Origin: Candidatus Gastranaerophilales bacterium
GTDB lineage: Bacteria; Cyanobacteriota; Vampirovibrionia; Gastranaerophilales; Gastranaerophilaceae
Assembly: GCA_944324255.1 (NCBI GenBank)
Contig: CALUVM010000014.1
Coordinates: 1 to 54,475 of the forward strand
Length of the DNA stretch: 54,475 nt
Direction of reading: 5' to 3'
Shown: piece by piece, positions 23,684-33,978 of the stretch
Layout: each line of letters begins with the position of its first letter
Position numbering within the stretch: the stretch's first letter is position 1
The notes under the pieces: generated by a model
Told to the model about the DNA's origin: nothing
Database searches by the model: none
What the model saw: the letters and a program-made list of their open reading frames with translations, nothing else
Position numbers and translations under genes: made by a program

Positions 23684-26600
23684 GTGTTTGTAAATAGAAT
23701 AAGCGGGATTGCGCAGAATGTAGGTTTTAAAGGCTACCAGCATAAGATAAATGATGTTGGGGAAAGGGTAATGCATTTTAATTATCCTTATGATTATGAG
23801 AAAGAAGAGTGTTCAATCCAGATTTACCGTGCGGTTCCTGCTGACAATAATAACTACAAAATTATTGAAACACCTATTGCAACAATTCCGCTTAAGCCTG
23901 AAGGTGTTGATGTAAATATTCAGGATCTTACAAATTTGGATAGAGAAGATGCTTTTGCATATAAAGTTGTAATAAAAAATAAAGAAACAAATGAAGTTAA
24001 GACTGTAGCTGATACTGGTGTAAAAGTTAAAAAGCTTGAAAACGGCGAGTTTGGTTTCAGACTTTCTGATAATTTTTATAATGATCCGATATCAAATTAT
24101 AACTATACTCTTGTAACAAGACACGGTACAACTCCTATGACTCAGGGTGCCGGATATCTGATTACTCCGGATTCTTATATGCCAGGAGCTAAATATAGAG
24201 GGTTTTCCGATTCAAGAACCGGTGAAATTGTTTATGACGAAAAATATCAAAATGAAACAGAAAATTCTGTAAAACATTTTTCACGTGTTTATGGCGGAAA
24301 TCTTGCCGGCATGGAATTAATGGTTCCTAAGTTAAAAGAGCAGGGGTATAAGGTTCTATTCTCAACTCCTATTGCAAACGGCTCCAAGGGCTGGTCTTTA
24401 GGTTATTGGAATATTAATAATATGCAGATGTCCCCGGGAATGGGAAATACTGAAAACTTTGCGTCATTTATGCGCACCCTGTTTTCCAACGGTATGAAAT
24501 ATGTATATGACGGAACTTTTACTTCTGAAGGTTTGGAAGGTATTCATTTCCAGTATGCACAAAGATGGGCTGAACAGGATCCGCAATCATATTATTGGTT
24601 CAGGATGAGCGGTATTAAAGATTCAAATCTCAGTTATGGTGTAGTTCCTGAAAATGCTAAAAATCTAAGATACAGGGTTGTGAATGCTCCTTATAATTTT
24701 GAACGTCAATCAGACGGAACTTATAAGAAGGTTGAGAATATTGCTTATAATTCTCATAAAGAAACCTTGTTCCAGATTTATGATGCAACACAGGCAGGTA
24801 AAGATCAGATTAAAGAGTTAGATAAATCAATAGACAGATATAATAAATTAAAAGCAGGAGATCCTCTTGATATAAACACCCATGATGATACGATTATCAA
24901 CTATGTGTTCCAGATTGATCCAAAAGAATATTCAAAAAGGATTGATGTTATTAATGATTTAAATAAAAATCATGGTAAAAATATTGATCTTGAAAGTGAA
25001 GAAGGAACTCTTCTTGCCGGTCAATTTTCAAACTTTAAGATTTATAAAAAAACAGAGGGCGGATTTGTTGCCTGGGATGCGAATACTGATATGGTCAAGA
25101 TGAATTATCAGATTTCAGGTTATGATGAAAAATTATTACAGGCAATTCCGGATCAGGCACAAAGAGATTATATGCGGCAGCGTATAATACGAGGAACAAA
25201 AGAAGTTCAGGATATGGCTATTCAAGCCGGCAAATATTGGACAGGAAAGGTAAAAGATATTCAAACGGCTTATGCCGCAAAAACAATAGGATCTGCGAAA
25301 TCTTTAGAATCCTTAAGTAAACTTGTTCAAGAAGGTAAACTTCCTGAAAATGCGGTATTAAACAATAGTACAATTGAAAATATCATAAGCGGTAATTATA
25401 TGTTTGCTCCGAAGGGTCTTTTGTCCAGAGATGATGTGACTGTAAAGGCTTTGATGCGTCTGCCTCTTGATACTCTGGAGTTCGGAGAAAATACTGTTGG
25501 TGTTCTTTCAACTTCATATTTCTCAAATAGAGCTACAACAGATGAAACTATAGGTATGACAAGGTTTGAATTAATGAAAGAAAATAATCCGCACCTTGTG
25601 GAACCGTATGACAAAGTTTATAACAGGGTGAACAATTTATATTCAAACCAGTTAAAGAATTTTGCTGATGAAATTATTAAAAAGGTAAATGAAACATCTT
25701 CCGAAAAACTCATTGACAGTGACGGTGAATATACTGAATACGGCGAGTACATAATGGAACTTGTCGGGCAGGATATAGCAAAATATGCTTTGCTCAAATC
25801 TTTAGCAGGAAAGAATTTAAAAGCAAAAATACTGAATAATGGCGAAGTAACTTATGATTATGAACTTTTAAAGAATAATACTTCTCTGAAAGCTCTTGGT
25901 ATAAATGCCGATAGCCCTGCTAATGAAGCTGAAATTCTTGAACAAAAAATTGAAAAAGGTCTTAAAAATTTAACTAAAGCGGATGTTGATTTTCTTGTTG
26001 CATCAATTAAGAAAAGATTTGCGGGAACTGATACAATAAGTTTCAGGCTTGCTGAAGCTATTGTTGATAAGCTCTCATTAGGTTTGGATTGGCGTCTTGA
26101 TGCTGCAAAAGACGTTATTGATCAGGATGCTGTAAGAAATGGCGAAAATACATTTGACGATAACTGGGAGAATGTTATTGCTTTCTGGAAGAAATTTGCC
26201 CAGTCAGTCAAAAAGGAAAACCCTAATTCCTATATGGTGGCAGAAATTACTGATGTTGCGGATTTGATGCGTGATACATACGGAGCTTTATCAAGTCCTT
26301 ACGGCGGTGATACAAATATCGGACAAAAATTTAACGGTGAGCCGGATGCTCTTGCTAAATTCTTTAATGAAACAGGTATTACATCAGAAGCCGGATACTC
26401 TTATTTCTTTACCGATTTATTAATAGCATTTGCCCGTGAATTTGAAAAAGGTGAAAGAATATCTGATACCCATAATGCTTACCAGAATAGATTAAAGCTA
26501 TTGCTGCAGACAAGAAATGTAGATTATTTAAGAAATTTGTATACATTTATCGGCAACCATGATAAACCGAGAATGCTTCATGGGCTGGCTCTTGATATGC

Positions 26601-28315
26601 AGTTATTCCATTCAAATCTTTTGAATGACGGACATAATGATTTTGCTGCTAACCGTCAATACAGATACGATGTTATAAAGACTATGTCCGGAGCGAAAAC
26701 AAATGCGGATATTCCTATTGAGTTAAGATTAAATGTTGATAATAATGATTATTTCTTAACAGCAAGCACCAAGGCTGTTGCGATGAACAAACTTCTTATG
26801 GATGTTATCTATAATGATATGGGAAATACTATACCAGAATCAGATAAAAAACTAATTGTAGATGCGCTTATAGATTTAGCAAACGGTAATTATCTCGGCG
26901 GCGGAGTTACGGAATCTATGCAGAAAATCAGAATTCCGGAATTATCTTCTCTTGAGGCTGCGTTTGGTGAAATTTTGAAACTGGCTGAAGCTAATGGATT
27001 CAGGCTTTCTGAATCTCAGAAAAAAACGTTAATTGAAAGAGTTGTTCAAATTGCCAATTCAATAGATATAAATGATTATCTGGTTCATGGAGATTTCGAC
27101 TGGCAGGATTTAAATGCTGAAATTAAATCTAAAAACTCAAATGCTGCAAGAGAAATTCTGGGCGAAAGAGATAGTTATAATAAGTACAGCTTGTACACGG
27201 TTCGGCTGGCAAGATTACTAAGGTATGCGTTTAGAGGAACAAACCCGTCTGTATCAGATATGCAGGCTGTTGATAAAGCTTTAACACAGTTTGTAGAAAA
27301 ATTTGATAAAAATACTGTTGTATCAAATACCAATGCCTTCAAGAGAATTGAATCACCGATTGATGCTAACAGAAAGAATGCATACGGCGCAAGAGATATC
27401 AGGTTTGTAATTAATATGGCATTGAATCAGGCAGAATTTAAGTCCGGAAAAATGATTGCAAACAAACAGCATATTATTGATCAGATGTATATAAAAGCAA
27501 CAGAGCCGGCTGTCGCAAAAGAAGCAATGATAATGGAAGCTTTAAAGGCTCTTATTGGTATTCCTACTGTTTATGCCGGTGATGAATATGCTATGAGCGG
27601 CTATGAAGAAAAAGCGAAGAATGTTTATCAGCAAAACAGAAACGTTCTGCCGTTCTCCGAAATTGATAAAGATACTGAAATGGGTAATTACAGGCGTAAA
27701 GTCAGAGATTTAATTAACGATGCAATCCGTGACAGAAGCAACCCTGAAGCAGCTCCTTTAAATAATGGTACTCCGTACATGCTTGATGTAGCAGGGCCTC
27801 AATCAAGTGTTGCTTATATGATGCAATCTGCTAACGGCGATGCAACTATTAGTTTAATGGATTTTTCCGGAATTAATCATTCTAACAGATTTGATTATTT
27901 CCAACATTATGGACTGGATACGGAAGAAAAACGTCAGAATTTCTTCAGAGATAATAATATTGAATCTATAGATGAGCATAACAGATATATCCCTATTAAA
28001 CCAAGAACAGAAGTCGATATGATTCTTCTCGGTGCAGGGATTGCGCTTCCTGTAAGTACAGTATTTGTAAATATGAATCTTAAAGATAGTGCAAAATATG
28101 TTGTGCAAAATATAGGAGGAAAACTCGCAATTGTGCGTGAAGGCGGCGGAAAAATTGTTATGGATGGTAAGACTGCTAAAAACGGCGTAATGATATTAAA
28201 GAAACTTCCATTCAAAGGCAGAAGTTTGAATAAACAATATAATATAGTTTCTAATCCGTATCAGCCGGCAAAAACTGTTGAAAAAGGAAAAAAATTATCA
28301 GTAGTATCAAAATAG
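23684..28315 (+). CDS. Giant GH13 alpha-amylase-superfamily protein with large insertion
   Basis: A 1543-residue protein with GTG start, fixed by AAGGAG at 23670. No signal peptide; VGFKG lies at 13-17. Residues about 30-130 look like a carbohydrate-binding beta domain. The catalytic barrel begins near 140; region I is seen as Y-D276-G-T-F. The barrel is then split by a mainly helical insertion to about residue 790. Region II follows (W-R-L-D806-A-A-K-D, nucleophile), then region III (V-A-E854-I-T-D, acid/base) and region IV (N-H-D960-K-P-R). A further helical insert and a C-terminal beta domain end it. The usual N-H of region I is absent. It probably acts on a cytoplasmic alpha-glucan. First gene of a four-gene block. 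Confidence 0.78.
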   Translation: MFVNRISGIAQNVGFKGYQHKINDVGERVMHFNYPYDYEKEECSIQIYRAVPADNNNYKIIETPIATIPLKPEGVDVNIQDLTNLDREDAFAYKVVIKNKETNEVKTVADTGVKVKKLENGEFGFRLSDNFYNDPISNYNYTLVTRHGTTPMTQGAGYLITPDSYMPGAKYRGFSDSRTGEIVYDEKYQNETENSVKHFSRVYGGNLAGMELMVPKLKEQGYKVLFSTPIANGSKGWSLGYWNINNMQMSPGMGNTENFASFMRTLFSNGMKYVYDGTFTSEGLEGIHFQYAQRWAEQDPQSYYWFRMSGIKDSNLSYGVVPENAKNLRYRVVNAPYNFERQSDGTYKKVENIAYNSHKETLFQIYDATQAGKDQIKELDKSIDRYNKLKAGDPLDINTHDDTIINYVFQIDPKEYSKRIDVINDLNKNHGKNIDLESEEGTLLAGQFSNFKIYKKTEGGFVAWDANTDMVKMNYQISGYDEKLLQAIPDQAQRDYMRQRIIRGTKEVQDMAIQAGKYWTGKVKDIQTAYAAKTIGSAKSLESLSKLVQEGKLPENAVLNNSTIENIISGNYMFAPKGLLSRDDVTVKALMRLPLDTLEFGENTVGVLSTSYFSNRATTDETIGMTRFELMKENNPHLVEPYDKVYNRVNNLYSNQLKNFADEIIKKVNETSSEKLIDSDGEYTEYGEYIMELVGQDIAKYALLKSLAGKNLKAKILNNGEVTYDYELLKNNTSLKALGINADSPANEAEILEQKIEKGLKNLTKADVDFLVASIKKRFAGTDTISFRLAEAIVDKLSLGLDWRLDAAKDVIDQDAVRNGENTFDDNWENVIAFWKKFAQSVKKENPNSYMVAEITDVADLMRDTYGALSSPYGGDTNIGQKFNGEPDALAKFFNETGITSEAGYSYFFTDLLIAFAREFEKGERISDTHNAYQNRLKLLLQTRNVDYLRNLYTFIGNHDKPRMLHGLALDMQLFHSNLLNDGHNDFAANRQYRYDVIKTMSGAKTNADIPIELRLNVDNNDYFLTASTKAVAMNKLLMDVIYNDMGNTIPESDKKLIVDALIDLANGNYLGGGVTESMQKIRIPELSSLEAAFGEILKLAEANGFRLSESQKKTLIERVVQIANSIDINDYLVHGDFDWQDLNAEIKSKNSNAAREILGERDSYNKYSLYTVRLARLLRYAFRGTNPSVSDMQAVDKALTQFVEKFDKNTVVSNTNAFKRIESPIDANRKNAYGARDIRFVINMALNQAEFKSGKMIANKQHIIDQMYIKATEPAVAKEAMIMEALKALIGIPTVYAGDEYAMSGYEEKAKNVYQQNRNVLPFSEIDKDTEMGNYRRKVRDLINDAIRDRSNPEAAPLNNGTPYMLDVAGPQSSVAYMMQSANGDATISLMDFSGINHSNRFDYFQHYGLDTEEKRQNFFRDNNIESIDEHNRYIPIKPRTEVDMILLGAGIALPVSTVFVNMNLKDSAKYVVQNIGGKLAIVREGGGKIVMDGKTAKNGVMILKKLPFKGRSLNKQYNIVSNPYQPAKTVEKGKKLSVVSK

Positions 28316-28492
28316 TGATAAATAAAGAATTTCCTTGTAATTTGTTTTTGTTTTTGATAATTTGTAGAAAGTGTGTTTTATATTTAAAACGTTGTGTATT
28401 ACATTGTGAATAAATGTAAAGTTCATGCTTAAAAACTAGCAAAAAATAAGTTTTTAAAGACTTTTTATATATAGGTACCAGGTGGGATTTGT

Positions 28493-29563
28493 ATGATTAA
28501 ACAAGTAAGTTTAGCAGAAAATAATGTGACGTATAAGGCTAAGTCTGAAGATAAAGAGGCTAAGCCGGAATCCCGTATTTTGCCTAATACTCTGGGAACC
28601 AGATTAAAACAGGGGTATCAAAAAACTTCAAATGCATTTTTACAATATCCGATTAAAGGTTTAAAAGGCGATATTAACTCGGACTTCTATGAATTTATAA
28701 CAATGGGAATTGTGCCGTATCTTATCGGCAGCGGTATGTTTATGGCAATGTTTAATTTGTTGAAAAATTTGAATCCTAAATCACAGGTGCTTGCCGGTAT
28801 AAACGGTAAAAAGATGGCACTGGGTGTTGTTTTATACGGTTTGTTTAAAACTCTGTCAGCGGATTTAGTCACCCGTCCTGTATACTGGGGAACGGGTGTT
28901 GATCTGGAACTTCCTATAGAACATGTTTCATATCCGCTGCCAAAAGAACCAGGCGCTAATGCTGATATTATGCCGGAAATCCAGCAGAGAAAAGTTTATG
29001 ACAGCAGGGAGTTCTTTAGAAAAGATTTAATTCAGAAAGATATCGGAAAAGAATATTATGATAATGTTGCTGAAAAGATAGGTTTAGGAACAGATTTAAA
29101 TGATTCAGTAACAGAAACAACTCCGATTATTCAAAGCATTGTATCTACAACCAAAACTGCAAAAACACTAACAACCTATGCCTGGGCTGCAACCGGTGTA
29201 GGCTTGGCAGCTCAAGACAGCTGGAAAGATTTCTTTGAATCTTTCTCAAAAAGAAGGAGATATGTTCCGGCACCGAGCGACGGAGCGGGTACAAAAATTG
29301 CTCAAAGATTGAAGAATTTTGGTTTAAATACAGCAGATATTGCAAAAAGCTTTGGCAGATCTTTCTGTAAAGCATTTAAAACTCTATGGAGCGGTGAGAA
29401 CGGTACAAAAGGTTTTATGAAGCATGCAGGAAAAGCATGGCTTTTGCTAACAGGTGCCGTTACGGTCGGCAGTACCGCTAATGTAATTATAAGAGCCAGA
29501 AAGAATGCGAAACTGGCGAATGAGCGTATTATGGATAAATCCAAAGAAAGTACGGTGATATAA
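28493..29563 (+). CDS. Multi-TM protein with N-terminal FK motif
   Basis: A 356-residue protein of no family I know. VTYKA lies at 12-16. Hydrophobic segments are F-I-T-M-G-I-V-P-Y-L-I-G-S-G-M-F (about 68-85), a second near 105-120, one around 220-235, and a last one near 325-342 followed by a basic end. A cytoplasmic lysine-rich loop lies between. There is no cleavable signal. SD-like AGGTGGGA precedes the ATG. It starts 177 bases after the giant GH13 gene and 1 base separates it from the next gene, so it is likely co-transcribed with that one. Confidence 0.72.
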   Translation: MIKQVSLAENNVTYKAKSEDKEAKPESRILPNTLGTRLKQGYQKTSNAFLQYPIKGLKGDINSDFYEFITMGIVPYLIGSGMFMAMFNLLKNLNPKSQVLAGINGKKMALGVVLYGLFKTLSADLVTRPVYWGTGVDLELPIEHVSYPLPKEPGANADIMPEIQQRKVYDSREFFRKDLIQKDIGKEYYDNVAEKIGLGTDLNDSVTETTPIIQSIVSTTKTAKTLTTYAWAATGVGLAAQDSWKDFFESFSKRRRYVPAPSDGAGTKIAQRLKNFGLNTADIAKSFGRSFCKAFKTLWSGENGTKGFMKHAGKAWLLLTGAVTVGSTANVIIRARKNAKLANERIMDKSKESTVI

Positions 29564-29564
29564 T

Positions 29565-32129
29565 ATGGCAATAACCCCGATTCAATCTACAGATAATAAT
29601 AAAATTCATAAACCGTACATTGAAGCTCAAGGTCCGGTTAAAACAACCAATAATATAAAACCCGCCCGTCCGGAAGGTCATTTGGTTGATGATTCACTCG
29701 GCTCAAAAACAAAGTATTTCTTTAAAGATATTGCCTATGATATGAAGGCTCTCAAAGACGGTTGGCAAGGTAATGCTAATGACCATCAGAGCGGACGTCT
29801 TAATGATGTCGGCTTGAGGCTTGGCGGTATTGGTATTGCTACAATGCTTGCGGCAAGAACATCAAACCCTATGGGAAGAATTATGGAATATGTAGGGTTA
29901 GGTACATTCCTTGCTTCTATGGAAATTTTCCCGAAACTATTTATCTATACACCGTCAAAAATTGTACACGGCTTTGATATAGGAAAACAATATATAGATG
30001 AGCAAGGACGTAAAAAGTCTGTATTCCAGGATGGAAACTATGTTCCGTTTGATATGTATCAAGGGGACAGACCTGATGAGGATCTCAATATTATCGGGGA
30101 CAAAATGGGTATCCCTAGAGGAATTGAAGACCGTCATGATTTAATTAAAGAACAGATGAGAAAAATCGCTATTCAGAATAATACTCTCTGGATGTTAACT
30201 GCAGGTTTTGCAACTCCTGTAATGACGGCTTTAATTTGCTGTGGATTAGAGAAGGTCATTGCGCCTGCTCTTGAAAAAGCCAGAAATTCTCATAATAACA
30301 AACAGATTACAAAGCTTCTTGATTTAACTTCAAAAATGGATACTAATATAGAAGGATTGGCTCCGAATAGTTTAAGTAAAAAAGTTGAAAAGATTTTAAA
30401 TATATATAAAGGCAAAGAGATACCGAAAAATGAACTCGATAATCTTATTGCAACAATAACCGGCGAGTCAGATTACTTATCAGCTGATGCTATTAAAAAA
30501 GATATAATGAATATTCTTAAAAACGGTAAATCAGGAGAAAAATCTTTTGTAATTGAAAATACGTTTGCAGATGATATTATTTCTCATATTCAATCAAATG
30601 TTCCGTCAAGAAATAAAGCACAGCTTGAAAGAGTCTTTGTTCCGACTGCTCCGGAAGTAAAAGAAATTCTTTCTAAGGTCGGAGTAGAAGGAAATATTAC
30701 GGAAGACAAACTGCTTGAACTTAAAGGAGAGTTTAAAGCTCTGTTTGATAAGAAAATCCGGAAGGAACCTTTGAATGTCCAGCAGCGTCTTAGAGCTCAA
30801 AGAAATGATGTTATAGAATCAATTTCTAAAAAAATACAGTCAAAACCTTCAAGATTCTTAAGCGAAGATGGTGTAAAAGAAATTTTAAATTTTGCAAAAG
30901 TTATTGGTGATTTTAAAGAAAAACAGCAGCTTTTAGATAAATGTAAATCATTTAAAGTTGAATATGCACCGGAAACTGTTATTGCAAAATCATACAACAA
31001 ATTTGAAAGAACCCTGCTTGATGTTCTCGGTATCAAATTCAAAGACCTTCAGTCTATGAGGCAATCTGATCAGTATGCACAGGAAATTTTTGATAAAAAA
31101 CTTTCTGAACTTGTAAAAGACGAAGCCAGATACGAAAAAGCAGTTAATAAGCTTGCTAAAGTTATGGAAGAGATGGAAATCAATCTTAACGGCAAGAGTA
31201 CCGGTGAATCCAATATGAAGGATTTGATAACTGCAATTGAAAATAATTATAACAATACCGCTAGACGTCTTGAAGGCTTAGGCGGATTCAAAAATACTAT
31301 AGATGCTCTTGTAAAAGGTGATTTTTCAAATGCAATTGATTCAAGAGAAAAATTATTTGAATTCCTTGATGGTACTTTAACCGATAAATACAAAGGTATT
31401 AATAACTATAAATATTGGAATGAACTTTCTCCTGCTGAGCGTTTGCAGTATGTAAAAGATAATGCAAAAGGCGTCGGTTCTGCTAAAAACCTTGAAATAT
31501 CAAGAATTGTCGACCGTTATCAAGGTGCGAAAAACTCAATGAACAGAATTTTACATATGTTTGATGTTTATAAACGTGATATTCCGCAGGGAGAATATGA
31601 TAAAGAAATTCTGGCTAAAGGCAAAGAAGCTCTTATGAGTGCAACATCATCCCAGCAGACTTTGAAATTAAATACTGTTAATAATCAGAGCTATTACAAA
31701 GATATAATGAATACTATCTGGAATGAAAAACTTGAAACATCAACTAAAAAGGCCCTTGGTGATTCAACAATGGAAAGCGGAAATGTCAGAGAACGTTTAC
31801 TAAGCTATATCAGGAGATTTAAAGATATAATGGGCAATAATGATATAGACTTTACTAAACCAAATCACATTTTAAATGCGGATGATGCAACGGCTTATAC
31901 AAAAGCTTCAAGAACAAGATTGGCTAAGTTCAACCTCGTTGCGCAGAATCCGGCAGAATTAATAAAGAGCGCAGCAGAAAGAAGATATGGTAATCAAAAA
32001 TGGCTCAGAATTGCTTCTGCTATAGGCGGTACTGTTCTAGGCGTAACTCTTCTTGCTCAATTAGGTTTTGGTAAAATCAGAAATCCGCAAAATTTGAAGA
32101 AACAGGTGAACGACAATGCAAATAACTAA
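29565..32129 (+). CDS. Large helical membrane protein of unknown family
   Basis: An 854-residue protein. The N-terminal tail is polar (MAITPIQST..., with no clear FK motif, although K-P-Y-I-E-A sits at a similar place). Hydrophobic segments lie near 88-98, 107-125 and 213-235, and one near the C terminus at about 823-838. Some 580 residues in between are lysine- and glutamate-rich helix, probably a long coiled-coil or helical-bundle domain in the cytoplasm. The gene overlaps the following GH13 gene by 14 bases. A scaffold tethering the amylase-like enzymes to a membrane would fit but is inference. Confidence 0.72.
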   Translation: MAITPIQSTDNNKIHKPYIEAQGPVKTTNNIKPARPEGHLVDDSLGSKTKYFFKDIAYDMKALKDGWQGNANDHQSGRLNDVGLRLGGIGIATMLAARTSNPMGRIMEYVGLGTFLASMEIFPKLFIYTPSKIVHGFDIGKQYIDEQGRKKSVFQDGNYVPFDMYQGDRPDEDLNIIGDKMGIPRGIEDRHDLIKEQMRKIAIQNNTLWMLTAGFATPVMTALICCGLEKVIAPALEKARNSHNNKQITKLLDLTSKMDTNIEGLAPNSLSKKVEKILNIYKGKEIPKNELDNLIATITGESDYLSADAIKKDIMNILKNGKSGEKSFVIENTFADDIISHIQSNVPSRNKAQLERVFVPTAPEVKEILSKVGVEGNITEDKLLELKGEFKALFDKKIRKEPLNVQQRLRAQRNDVIESISKKIQSKPSRFLSEDGVKEILNFAKVIGDFKEKQQLLDKCKSFKVEYAPETVIAKSYNKFERTLLDVLGIKFKDLQSMRQSDQYAQEIFDKKLSELVKDEARYEKAVNKLAKVMEEMEINLNGKSTGESNMKDLITAIENNYNNTARRLEGLGGFKNTIDALVKGDFSNAIDSREKLFEFLDGTLTDKYKGINNYKYWNELSPAERLQYVKDNAKGVGSAKNLEISRIVDRYQGAKNSMNRILHMFDVYKRDIPQGEYDKEILAKGKEALMSATSSQQTLKLNTVNNQSYYKDIMNTIWNEKLETSTKKALGDSTMESGNVRERLLSYIRRFKDIMGNNDIDFTKPNHILNADDATAYTKASRTRLAKFNLVAQNPAELIKSAAERRYGNQKWLRIASAIGGTVLGVTLLAQLGFGKIRNPQNLKKQVNDNANN

Positions 32130-33870
32130 AGTATTACCGATTAATTTCAGAGCTATAGCTCCGCAGCAGACAGACAAGGTTCAAAACAACGAACCGGAAA
32201 CTGTTAATACGGATGCCTATGTTAAATATCTTGATAATTTAGCAAGAATAAATGTCGCAGGCGTTAAAAAAGTTGATTTAAGTTCTGAAAAACCTGTTCA
32301 ATATCAAAATAAAATGCGTTCAATGATACGGAATAATGAATCCGTAATGATGGCAATTGTTATGAGAACATTTACCGCTCAAGATTTAAACGGAGATGAT
32401 AAAGTAACATTGTCAACAGGCGAGAAGAACGGCACTTTCCTGAGTGCAATTTCAAGACTGGATGAATTAAAAGAGTTAGGTATAAATACAATTCATATGC
32501 TCCCGATTCATCCGCCGGGAAAGAAAAATGCAATGGGAACCGCAGGTTCAATCTATGCTCCTGCAAAATATGTAACTGAAGACGGGCATCTTGCAATTGA
32601 TCCTATGCTTATAGAAAAGAATGACCCGAGAACTCCTGATGAGCAGGTCAAAGCATTTGTTGATGAATGTCATAAACGTGGAATCAGGGTTATGATTGAC
32701 TTACCAAGCTGTGCATCTGTCGATATGCTTGAGGCTGAACCGGAGTTGATGGCTTTTGGAAGAAACGGTGAAGAAAAAACTCCGCAGGGCTGGACAGATA
32801 TCAGAATGTTTGAACCATGGGCTGATGAATCAAAAAGAACTTTAAACCCGAAACTCTTAGAAATGCATAAACAATATGTTGATGCATGTATTGATTTGGG
32901 TATAGACGGAATAAGAGCCGATGTAGCCAGAGCGAAACCTCCTGAATTTTGGGATATATTGATTAATTACTCTCATAAAAGAGATCCTGAATTCGGATGG
33001 CTGGCAGAAAGTTATACTTATGAATGTGCTTCTCCTATGGTAAATATGCCTTACGACAGACCGGAAGACCTTTTAAGAGCAGGATTTGACGAGTATTATG
33101 GTCAATATCATATTTTCCATGATTGGAAAGGGGCAAAGGAATTTAATGATTATGTAAAATTAAACCTTGATATGTCATATAAACTCCCTGCAGGAAAGAG
33201 TGTTATTGGTTCATTTTTGACCCACGACGACAGCTCTTCAATGATTCACGGCGGCGAAAATTACTGTAAAATGACGACAGTTCTTCAGGCAACAATTCCA
33301 ATGTGTAATCCGTACTTTATTGACGGTTTCCAAACAGGTGATTATTATGATTACAAATATAGAGAAACCGATAATATAGAAACATATACAGATAAATATA
33401 AGATGGATGAACACAGATACCGTCTTGCTTTATTTAATCTGTCCAGAAAACCGAGCGGAGATAGCCCTGATATTGCAAGGGTTATGGAAGGTGTCTTAAA
33501 AATGCGCAGTGAAAATATGGATGTTTTAGCTGACAAAAACAGTTCATTTATCGAATTTAATAAACGTAAAGATATTGATGATCAAATAATCACTTATGCA
33601 AGACACAATAACGGAAGAACTCTTCTTGTTGTTGCAAATAAAAATCCGAACAGAAATGTTACGGGCATTATAGAAATACCTGGTTTAAAAGCTGAGCAAA
33701 AACTTGAAAATATGATTCCTGAATATGGTGATACGAGTGAATTCCAGGTACATGAAGGAGAACTTCGTGTTAATCTTGCCCCTGCAGATGCTTATGTATT
33801 TGAAATTGATACTCCAAATATAGAGCAGGATTGCAAAGGTCAGGTTTTCAAACAAAAAGTTTCAGATTAA
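32116..33870 (+). CDS. GH13 alpha-amylase family enzyme with N-terminal FK motif
   Basis: A 584-residue glycoside hydrolase family 13 protein. INFRA occurs at 9-13. Catalytic regions are complete in outline: region I V-M-I-D195-L-P-S (without the usual N-H), region II G-I-R-A-D269-V-A, region III L-A-E298-S-Y and region IV T-H370-D371-D. The G-I-N-T-I-H-M-L-P-I-H-P-P-G stretch near 125 is the barrel entry, and a C-terminal beta domain follows 470. No signal peptide, so it is intracellular and likely cuts or rearranges alpha-1,4 or alpha-1,6 glucan. It overlaps the upstream membrane-protein gene by 14 bases and ends at a terminator. Confidence 0.87.
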   Translation: MQITKVLPINFRAIAPQQTDKVQNNEPETVNTDAYVKYLDNLARINVAGVKKVDLSSEKPVQYQNKMRSMIRNNESVMMAIVMRTFTAQDLNGDDKVTLSTGEKNGTFLSAISRLDELKELGINTIHMLPIHPPGKKNAMGTAGSIYAPAKYVTEDGHLAIDPMLIEKNDPRTPDEQVKAFVDECHKRGIRVMIDLPSCASVDMLEAEPELMAFGRNGEEKTPQGWTDIRMFEPWADESKRTLNPKLLEMHKQYVDACIDLGIDGIRADVARAKPPEFWDILINYSHKRDPEFGWLAESYTYECASPMVNMPYDRPEDLLRAGFDEYYGQYHIFHDWKGAKEFNDYVKLNLDMSYKLPAGKSVIGSFLTHDDSSSMIHGGENYCKMTTVLQATIPMCNPYFIDGFQTGDYYDYKYRETDNIETYTDKYKMDEHRYRLALFNLSRKPSGDSPDIARVMEGVLKMRSENMDVLADKNSSFIEFNKRKDIDDQIITYARHNNGRTLLVVANKNPNRNVTGIIEIPGLKAEQKLENMIPEYGDTSEFQVHEGELRVNLAPADAYVFEIDTPNIEQDCKGQVFKQKVSD

Positions 33871-33897
33871 TAAACATTAAATAAATACATTATTAAG

Positions 33898-33930
33898 AAG
33901 ACCGGATTCACCCCCGGTCTTTTTATTTTT
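33898..33930 (+). terminator. Rho-independent terminator of the GH13 block
   Basis: Stem AAGACCGG/CCGGTCTT (33898-33905 with 33914-33921) followed by TTTATTTTT. It closes the 23.7-33.9 kb cluster. Confidence 0.85.
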
Positions 33931-33978
33931 TGAAAACCTTCTTGCACAAATTTTATAAAAATGATAAGCTTATAAAAT

